A program made the position numbers and the translations under genes. Shown here piece by piece: positions 1 to 4,243 of a stretch of DNA of 7,511 nt. Each line of letters opens with the position of its first letter. Positions within the stretch are counted from its first letter, which is position 1. Origin of the DNA: an uncultured Ruminococcus sp. GTDB taxonomy: Bacteria > Bacillota > Clostridia > Oscillospirales > Acutalibacteraceae. Location of the stretch: assembly GCA_902767175.1 (NCBI GenBank), contig CACXGH010000083.1, positions 1 through 7,511 of the forward strand, written 5' to 3'. Under the pieces are notes generated by a model. That model had not been told where the DNA came from. It saw nothing but the letters and a program-made list of their open reading frames with translations, and searched no databases.

Positions 1-22
1 AGGCGGCGGGTGCCATACGTCC

Positions 23-52
23 GTCGGTGGCGGGTTAAAATCCCCCACCGAC
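23..52. repeat. GC-rich hairpin just outside the left terminal repeat
   Basis: An 8-bp perfect stem (GTCGGTGG at 23-30 with CCACCGAC at 45-52) continues past one C-C mismatch into GGG/CCC and closes on an AT-rich loop. The GCGGG near 6-10 can pair with CCCGC near 54-58, which would make this the core of a larger folded unit. It directly precedes the 82-base repeat and may belong to the same element, but the right-hand copy of that repeat reaches the window edge, so this cannot be tested here. Hairpins of this kind are known at the ends of IS200/IS605 elements and in TnpB guide RNAs; assignment to that class is a guess. Confidence 0.6.
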
Positions 53-59
53 GCCCGCA

Positions 60-141
60 GGAGCTAAAGCTCCCCGACGTCTGTTGACAGCGTCGCTCGC
101 TCCAATCAAGCGAGCTTGTTGGAGCTTTGCTCCTTGTTTAA
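60..141 (+). repeat. 82-base hairpin-rich terminal repeat, left copy
   Basis: This block recurs reverse-complemented at 7430-7511 with 81 of 82 bases identical; the mismatch is A at 89 against G in the other copy read on the same strand. It holds four hairpins in a row: 60-73 (GGAGCT/AGCTCC), 75-95 (CGACG-T-CTGT with ACAG-CGTCG), 95-115 (GCTCGCT/AGCGAGC) and 121-133 (GGAGC/GCTCC). The one difference between copies turns an A-U pair into a G-U pair, so the fold is kept. Its inner boundary, ending TTGTTTAA at 141, abuts the FMN gene body. The same terminal 17 bases occur at 962-978. No transposase is visible. It could be the end of an IS200/IS605-type element or a mobile structured repeat. Confidence 0.85.
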
Positions 142-587
142 TAAAGCTTATTTCACTTGTTCTTATTCTGTGTACGCTTACTGTTTATCAGACAGCAGCA
201 GCCGCAAGAGCCGGACAAAATGCTGCCGTTAAAGCACAGATAAAGGCTGCAGAAAAACGGGCAAGGGAAGAGGCAAAAGCACTTGCGGACGAACAGACAA
301 GACTTGCCGCCGCAAAATACAGGGACGGTATTTACGAAGGAGCAGGATACGGCTACGGCGGTGATATAAAAGTCAGGGTCACCGTTAAGGACGGCGAGAT
401 ATATACAATAGATGTGTATGAGCATTCGGGCGAGGACGAGGAATATTTCAAGCTTGCATTGGGGCTGAAAGATAAAATCATAGAGGAAAACGATCCCGAT
501 GTTGATGCGGTGACAGGCTCAACATTCAGTTCCGAAGGACTGCTTGAAGCTATTAATGCAGCACTTGAAAAGGCGGTGAAAAAGTGA
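84..587 (+). CDS. FMN-binding domain membrane-anchored protein, 5' end replaced by repeat
   Basis: Likely an extracytoplasmic flavoprotein in an electron-transfer pair with the following 4Fe-4S membrane protein. Numbering from the TTG at 84, residues 1-19 are encoded by the terminal repeat and look unnatural. Residues 21-37 form the hydrophobic signal or anchor, 45-78 an Ala/Lys/Glu-rich coiled-coil linker, and about 79-163 an FMN_bind domain. The attachment motif DAVTGSTFSS is at 141-150, where T147 would be the threonine flavinylated by ApbE; the usual Ala before it is Ser. No Shine-Dalgarno precedes the TTG and no ATG or GTG lies between the repeat and the membrane segment, so the native start and promoter appear lost. 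The frame is open through the repeat, so weak expression is possible but unlikely. It ends in a GTGA overlap with the next gene, as in an operon. Domain call is firm; function as it stands is doubtful. Confidence 0.75.
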   Translation: MTASLAPIKRACWSFAPCLIKLISLVLILCTLTVYQTAAAARAGQNAAVKAQIKAAEKRAREEAKALADEQTRLAAAKYRDGIYEGAGYGYGGDIKVRVTVKDGEIYTIDVYEHSGEDEEYFKLALGLKDKIIEENDPDVDAVTGSTFSSEGLLEAINAALEKAVKK

Positions 588-1222
588 ACAAGAAAAAACA
601 GTCTGCAGCACTGCTCGCTGCAGAAATAATAATAAGAACAGTATTCTTTATCACGATGCCTGCCGCATTTGCTTCGGGTTTTTTAGCTGTCAAGCTGATT
701 TTTACAGCGATCGGTGCAGGTGAGCCGTTAAATATTGATTCTATGTGGGTACTTATAGGACTTGTCGGATTTACAATAATATTCGGCAGATTTTTCTGCG
801 GTTTTGTCTGTGCCTTCGGAACACTTGGTGATGCGGTTTATTCTGTTTCGGGCTTTATTCAGAAAAAGATATTCAGGCGCAGTAAACAGCTGTCTATTCC
901 GGAAAAACCGACTGTCATTCTGCAAAAGATTAAATATGCAGTTTTATTCACAATAGTTATACTTTGCTCCTTGTTTAACGATGATAATTATCGTATTATA
1001 CCGACAACTATCCATCCGGGCGGAAAAATCGGTCTGCATACACAGAACTCAGGTGATGATCTGAACTATATACTCAGCGGAACGGGCAAGGCATACTGTG
1101 ACGGTATTGAAGAAACACTTAAACCCGGTGTTATGCATATCTGTCCCAAAGGCTCTGAGCATACGATAATCAATACCGGAGAAAATGATCTTGTTATGCT
1201 GACGATCGTTGCTGCTAAATAG
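584..1222 (+). CDS. Chimeric ORF: N-terminal half of NapH-like 4Fe-4S membrane protein joined to C-terminal part of a cupin
   Basis: Starts with GTG overlapping the stop of the FMN gene, with an AAGGCGG-like ribosome site upstream. Residues 1-130 match the front of a polytopic 4Fe-4S protein of the NosR/NapH type: membrane segments near 10-42, 53-71 and 117-130, and the loop GRFFCGFVCAFG with C72 and C76. The later membrane helices and the CxxCxxxCP ferredoxin clusters are missing. From about residue 133 the sequence is a single-domain cupin: GGKIGLHTQNSGDD at 146-159, ILSGTG, then a second motif around PKGSEHTIIN with H193 and N197. The usual HxH is H152-T-Q154, so one metal ligand is lost, and the cupin's first strands are absent. 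The junction, residues 127-132 (LCSLFN), is encoded by 17 bases identical to the inner end of the terminal repeat. The frame is intact, but neither half is complete, so probably a non-functional fusion. Confidence 0.8.
   Translation: MNKKKQSAALLAAEIIIRTVFFITMPAAFASGFLAVKLIFTAIGAGEPLNIDSMWVLIGLVGFTIIFGRFFCGFVCAFGTLGDAVYSVSGFIQKKIFRRSKQLSIPEKPTVILQKIKYAVLFTIVILCSLFNDDNYRIIPTTIHPGGKIGLHTQNSGDDLNYILSGTGKAYCDGIEETLKPGVMHICPKGSEHTIINTGENDLVMLTIVAAK
962..978 (+). repeat. 17-base scar identical to the inner end of the terminal repeat
   Basis: The bases CTTTGCTCCTTGTTTAA here match 125-141 of the left terminal repeat exactly, in the same orientation. They sit precisely where the coding sequence switches from the 4Fe-4S membrane protein to the cupin. 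This is best read as a deletion or excision footprint left by a copy of the repeat. Chance identity of this length at this exact point is very unlikely. Confidence 0.75.
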
Positions 1223-1240
1223 TTCTGCCGCATATTTATA

Positions 1241-1301
1241 ATACTAATATCGAATTGACCTGACGACAAGCTTTGGCGCCCCTTCTATCTGATATTAGTA
1301 T
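1241..1301 (+). repeat. 61-base MITE-like repeat, copy 1
   Basis: Bounded by perfect 11-bp terminal inverted repeats, ATACTAATATC at 1241-1251 and GATATTAGTAT at 1291-1301. A second copy of identical length lies inverted at 4172-4232 and agrees at 55 of 61 positions, with the last 36 bases exact. The core contains the palindrome GGCGCC. It sits between the stop of the chimeric gene and a terminator. It has no coding capacity; its size and inverted ends suggest a miniature inverted-repeat element or REP-like intergenic unit. Confidence 0.8.
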
Positions 1302-1325
1302 AAAATAAATATATCAGAGTACAGG

Positions 1326-1362
1326 AAAACCCGAAATCCAATTTACTTGAATTTCGGGTTTT
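1326..1362. terminator. Bidirectional intrinsic terminator
   Basis: A 12-bp perfect stem (1326-1337 with 1351-1362) with a 13-base loop; AAAACCCGAAAT on the left pairs with ATTTCGGGTTTT on the right, so each strand ends its stem in a U-run. It lies between convergent genes: about 100 bases after the plus-strand FMN/4Fe-4S-cupin pair and about 65 bases after the stop of the minus-strand TPM gene. It can serve both. Confidence 0.85.
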
Positions 1363-1425
1363 AATTTACATGAAACCTCTTAGGAGTGTTTCGCTTCTGT
1401 TTATTCTACTAATAGTCAGCGCAAG

Positions 1426-2460
1426 TTACCTGTAATGTCCGCTTCCTGAGTTGTGTGATGAGTTATTATTTGACGATCTTGGGGGAGATGAGGGAGAATT
1501 GTGCGAGGGTCTGCTGTTCCTTGGAGGGCCGTAATCCCTTGGAGGTCTGTGTCTTGGAGGCCTTCTGTTATAATGGCTGCCGCTGTAAAAACCGCTGCGG
1601 CGTCCGTAATAATTATCATTATTGTTGTAATAGCTGCTGTTATTGTAGGTATTGCCAAATCCGCTTCCGAGACGGCGTCTGATCGACTTTACAATAGATG
1701 AAAGTATGATAAGAACAACGATTACGACAATTGCTCCGATTATAACGGAGGTAGGAATATTTCTGAAAAAGTTTTCGATCTCCGACCCTGTGTCACTGCG
1801 TCCTGTATGCTGAGGCGGGGGCGGTGTTGTTGTGTTGTTTTCGTTATAGGGCTGAGAGGTTGCTATAGAATTCACATATCCCTGACTTTTCACCTCATCA
1901 AGTCCTTTGGAAATACCCTTGCTTACTGCGTCCTCATATATAGGCTCGGTGCTTTTCGGGAGATCCTGATACATTGCATTAAGTATCTTGTTCCTTTTGG
2001 TTTCGGAGAACATATCCTCTGCCTTATTAAAGACTCTTATGTGGTCATAGGCAGGTGAATAACCTTCAAAATCAAGATAGATGAAAAGCGAGTCGGAGTA
2101 TTTGCCGAATATTGACTCAATGCTGTTTACGGTAAAGGTAACCGTCTCGTCTTCAGTCCTGTAATTTCCTCCGATAAATACAGCAATATTTATATTCAGA
2201 TAATCTGCTGTAGACTGAACCTTTTCCCACAGATCTTTCTCTGTACCAGAAGTAAGGATCTCGGCTTCATCTTTAAAGTAGGCATGGTCACTTCTGTAAA
2301 TTGTTTCAATTGAGGGTGCTATATCAGTCCCCTTATAATTGAAGTTCGTTTTGGGTGTGACAGGGGATACAGCAAAGGCTGTAATACTGCACATAAAAAT
2401 CAAACAAATGGTAAATACCGAAATAATTATCCTGCGTTTGATAATGACCACTCCTTTCAA
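1426..2460 (-). CDS. TPM-domain (YgcG-like) membrane protein
   Basis: Numbered from the TTG at 2460. Residues about 6-30 are a signal peptide ending near AFA. Residues about 52-195 form an extracytoplasmic TPM domain (Pfam TPM_phosphatase type), with a DEAEILTSGTEKDLWEK helix followed by NINIAVFIGG and SDSLFIYLDF strands. A spacer with PPPP at 213-216 precedes one membrane helix at about 239-258, then KSIRRR and a 75-residue tail rich in Asn, Tyr, Ser, Arg and Pro ending SGSGHYR. TPM proteins are linked to membrane protein quality control and some to phosphatase activity; the exact role here is unknown. Start is uncertain: the clear Shine-Dalgarno (AAAGGAG at 2457-2451) lies inside this frame, 5 bases before an ATT codon at 2445. 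Promoter at 2514-2542 and terminator at 1326-1362 make it monocistronic. Confidence 0.85.
   Translation of the reverse strand: MKGVVIIKRRIIISVFTICLIFMCSITAFAVSPVTPKTNFNYKGTDIAPSIETIYRSDHAYFKDEAEILTSGTEKDLWEKVQSTADYLNINIAVFIGGNYRTEDETVTFTVNSIESIFGKYSDSLFIYLDFEGYSPAYDHIRVFNKAEDMFSETKRNKILNAMYQDLPKSTEPIYEDAVSKGISKGLDEVKSQGYVNSIATSQPYNENNTTTPPPPQHTGRSDTGSEIENFFRNIPTSVIIGAIVVIVVLIILSSIVKSIRRRLGSGFGNTYNNSSYYNNNDNYYGRRSGFYSGSHYNRRPPRHRPPRDYGPPRNSRPSHNSPSSPPRSSNNNSSHNSGSGHYR
2451..2457 (-). promoter_or_regulatory. Shine-Dalgarno that points to a non-AUG start for the TPM gene
   Basis: On the minus strand AAAGGAG is followed after 5 bases by ATT (2445-2443), the sixth codon of the frame. The TTG at 2460 lies upstream of this site and has only a T-rich run before it. 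The GTG at 2451-2449 overlaps the site's last base and is too close. So either ATT is used, as in infC, or the original ATG has mutated. Confidence 0.6.
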
Positions 2461-2513
2461 GTAAAAGAAAAAATTACTTGTGCAGGATTATCTTACACTT
2501 TCTGACAAATTAC

Positions 2514-2542
2514 ATTATAACAGTTTCAGCGCCGCAATACAA
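2514..2542 (-). promoter_or_regulatory. Sigma-A-type promoter for the TPM gene
   Basis: On the minus strand a perfect TATAAT -10 box (2519-2514) is preceded, after exactly 17 bases, by TTGTAT (2542-2537) as a partial -35 box. The predicted transcript start is near 2507, giving a leader of about 60 bases before the ribosome site. Confidence 0.65.
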
Positions 2543-2585
2543 TCGGATATTTTCGATTTTTGTTAGAAAATATAAGGAGATAAAT

Positions 2586-2609
2586 ATGAATTATTGTTAT
2601 TATTTATAA
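2586..2609 (+). other. Aborted 7-codon reading frame with a strong ribosome site
   Basis: AAGGAG at 2574-2579 is followed after 6 bases by ATG, encoding MNYCYYL and then TAA. The TAA is the first triplet of the TAATACTAATATC repeat end. The spacing is ideal for translation, but no plus-strand gene follows before the terminator at 2634. It may be the surviving start of a gene cut off by insertion or deletion at the repeat. A leader peptide is less likely because nothing downstream on this strand would be controlled. Confidence 0.35.
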
Positions 2610-2619
2610 TACTAATATC
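2601..2619 (+). repeat. Solo end of the 61-base repeat family
   Basis: The 19 bases TATTTATAATACTAATATC are identical to 1233-1251, covering the left inverted repeat of copy 1 plus 8 flanking bases. The rest of the element is absent. As with both full copies, a terminator stem starts close by, here 14 bases downstream. Confidence 0.6.
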
Positions 2620-2633
2620 AAAAAAGAGTATAG

Positions 2634-2662
2634 AAAAAGCGCTCCGTAACGGAACGCTTTTT
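2634..2662 (-). terminator. Intrinsic terminator of the pilin gene
   Basis: AAAAAGCG-C-TCCG (2634-2646) pairs with CGGA-A-CGCTTTTT (2650-2662), with one internal mismatch and a 3-base loop; both strands end in a U-run. It begins about 35 bases after the pilin stop on the minus strand and could also act on plus-strand transcripts. Confidence 0.85.
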
Positions 2663-2695
2663 TCATTGCTGTTTTTCGGGTAAAGATAGGATCTG

Positions 2696-3967
2696 CTATT
2701 CTTTGTCATTTATCAAAAGGCGCCGTCTTGCAAAGATGAATAATACACCTATAAGAGTCAGACCGAAACAAAGAATTATCTGTAAGGGTCGTGAGTCGTG
2801 CATACCTGCAGAAGGGACAACATAGTCGGATGCAGTGTAGGTGTTCGTGAATACTATCTTTACATCAAGGTCGCTGCTGTCAACTGTCTCCGAGGAGGTT
2901 GAAAGAGATGTGTTCGTTTCCTGATTCTGTCCCGATACAGCAGTTATTTCAGATCCGCCATTAGCTGTTATTCCGAACGATGAAATATATCTCGGACAGC
3001 CTTGCTCGGTAATGCGGTATGAAGCATTTAACGGAAGGTTTTTGAAGGTGCATGAGCCGCCGTGCGTAAGCTTTATTTCGATAACTGCCTCTCCGCTGTC
3101 ATTTGAAGTATAGCTGCGGGTCATGAGTGTGCCTGTCGTGTTTATATCTGTATATTTCAGAACATAGGAAGTATCAGGCTCAAGTCCCCTTAACACGGCT
3201 GTAAAAACAAACTGATAGTTTTTATAGCTTGAATAAGGTTCATTTCCGTATGTCATATCGACAAGCTTTGTCAGTGTGACATCATGCTGTATCTTTCTGT
3301 TTGTAAAGACTATTTCAGCCTGCTCACCCTCATTTACAGTTTCCTCTGCGGTTGAAAGTGCTTTATCCGTTACGCTGTTGCTGTCAGCGGGCTGTAAAAT
3401 CTTTGAACGGGAATTAGTATCGGTTATCTCATAAGAATCGATATAGTCCGAACTGCTTTCTGTGACAGTATAGTGTGAGCCGACAGGCAGGTCATATATC
3501 TCGGTGCTTTCTCCGTCAGACAAATAGAAGTCTATAGAAAGTCTTCCTGCTGCGTCAGCCCTGTATCTGCCTTTGCTGCTTGTCCTGACCGTCTCGTTTT
3601 CCGAAAGTCCGTCAAGGTCAAGTGTAAAGCGGAATACATCGCTGTTGTCGTCAGATATATTCTCAACAACCTTTTTGATAACTATGCTTTGTCTGATATC
3701 CTTCGTATTATAGAATGTTATCAGAATATCCTCACCGCTGTCAACGCTTTCAAGCGAGGTGGAAAGAGTGCGTTCTTTTTCGGTGTTGAAGGCTCTTCCG
3801 TTTGCAATTCTGCCTTCTTCAGCATTGTTCTGAACATAATAAGATGAGATGTAATCTCCTGCCTGTTCTGTTACACGGTATTCAGAGCCTACAGGCAGTC
3901 CTTCGACCGTCAGCTCATCGCCGTTTGACAGATATACGGATATAACAAGCGTCGATGTCCCCCGCCT
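2696..3967 (-). pseudogene. 5'-truncated surface pilin/adhesin with sorting tail
   Basis: The C-terminal 423 codons of a cell-wall-anchored protein built from repeated SpaA/Cna-B-like or isopeptide pilin modules. Each module has an xLPVGSxYxVTE segment (LPVGSEYRVTEQ, LPVGSHYTVTES, LPLNASYRITEQ) and then a strand ending FTN or FYN; IVIKKVV and VTLTKLV supply the lysines expected for Lys-Asn isopeptide bonds with Glu of VTE. The tail reads VVPSAG, a hydrophobic helix (LQIILCFGLTLIGVLFIF), then ARRR, a divergent LPXTG-type sorting signal for sortase. The frame is open from the stop at 2696 up to a TAA at 3970-3968, which lies in the loop of the palindrome at 3941-3998. There is no start, ribosome site or signal peptide; the first usable codon is a TTG at 3523, inside a module and with no good ribosome site. 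The terminator at 2634-2662 is intact. Family assignment is firm; expression is unlikely. Confidence 0.8.
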
Positions 3968-3998
3968 TTAGAGGCGGGGGACATCGACGCTTGTTATA
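3941..3998. repeat. Perfect 27-bp-arm palindrome at the pilin break point
   Basis: Arms 3941-3967 and 3972-3998 are exact reverse complements with a 4-base loop (TTAG). The centre, CCCCCGCC-TTTAG-AGGCGGGGG-like, resembles hairpins near the ends of IS200/IS605 elements. The outer 20 bases of the left arm are pilin coding sequence (TSTLVI), so the right arm is an inverted copy of coding DNA. This suggests a fold-back rearrangement. It is not positioned to terminate any gene and has no U-run. Confidence 0.85.
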
Positions 3999-4131
3999 AC
4001 ACAATAATGAATTGAATAAAATAGAAAAAAACGGAACAGCCGACTGTGTTTTTGACAGATATGTGTGCTGTTATGATGTATTGGTGCGGCAAGAGATGTG
4101 AAATAATTACGAGGTATAAAACCGCAAATAT
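3999..4131. other. Intergenic stretch with no identifiable gene
   Basis: AT-rich DNA between the palindrome and the next terminator. A TTGACA at about 4050 on the plus strand has only a TATGAT at 14 bases, too close for a good promoter. No credible ribosome site or conserved reading frame is seen. It may be flanking DNA brought next to the pilin by the rearrangement. Confidence 0.5.
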
Positions 4132-4166
4132 AAAAACAGGAGTATCAGAATCATACTCCTGTTTTT
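4132..4166 (-). terminator. Intrinsic terminator of the blaI-blaR1-like operon
   Basis: A perfect 14-bp stem (4132-4145 with 4153-4166) with a 7-base loop, flanked by an A-run on one side and a T-run on the other. On the minus strand it follows the receptor stop by about 80 bases, with the second 61-base repeat in between. It is symmetrical and could also stop plus-strand transcripts. Confidence 0.9.
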
Positions 4167-4171
4167 ATGTA

Positions 4172-4232
4172 ATACTAATATCAGATAGAAGGGGCGCCAA
4201 AGCTTGTTTTCAGGTCTATTTGATATAAGTAC
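4172..4232 (-). repeat. 61-base MITE-like repeat, copy 2
   Basis: Reverse complement of the element at 1241-1301, same length, 55 of 61 bases identical. The inverted repeat next to the terminator (ATACTAATATC, 4172-4182) is perfect; the one next to the receptor stop (GATATAAGTAC, 4222-4232) carries two changes. In both full copies the exact 36-base half faces the terminator. It lies in the 3' untranslated part of the operon. Confidence 0.8.
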
Positions 4233-4243
4233 AAGATAATATA

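Noticed and set aside
2586..2662. Tyrosine-rich leader peptide with attenuator
   Set aside because: There is a ribosome site, a short Tyr-rich frame and a terminator, but no plus-strand gene follows and no alternative antiterminator stem was seen.
3941..3998. Palindrome as a terminator
   Set aside because: It has no U-run on either strand and lies inside pilin coding sequence at its 5' side.
4050..4166. Small RNA from a TTGACA to the terminator at 4132-4166
   Set aside because: The matching -10 candidate is only 14 bases away, too close for a standard promoter; the support is too weak.
4046..4228. 60-residue plus-strand reading frame
   Set aside because: It runs straight through a terminator stem and most of the 61-base repeat and has no ribosome site; not a gene.
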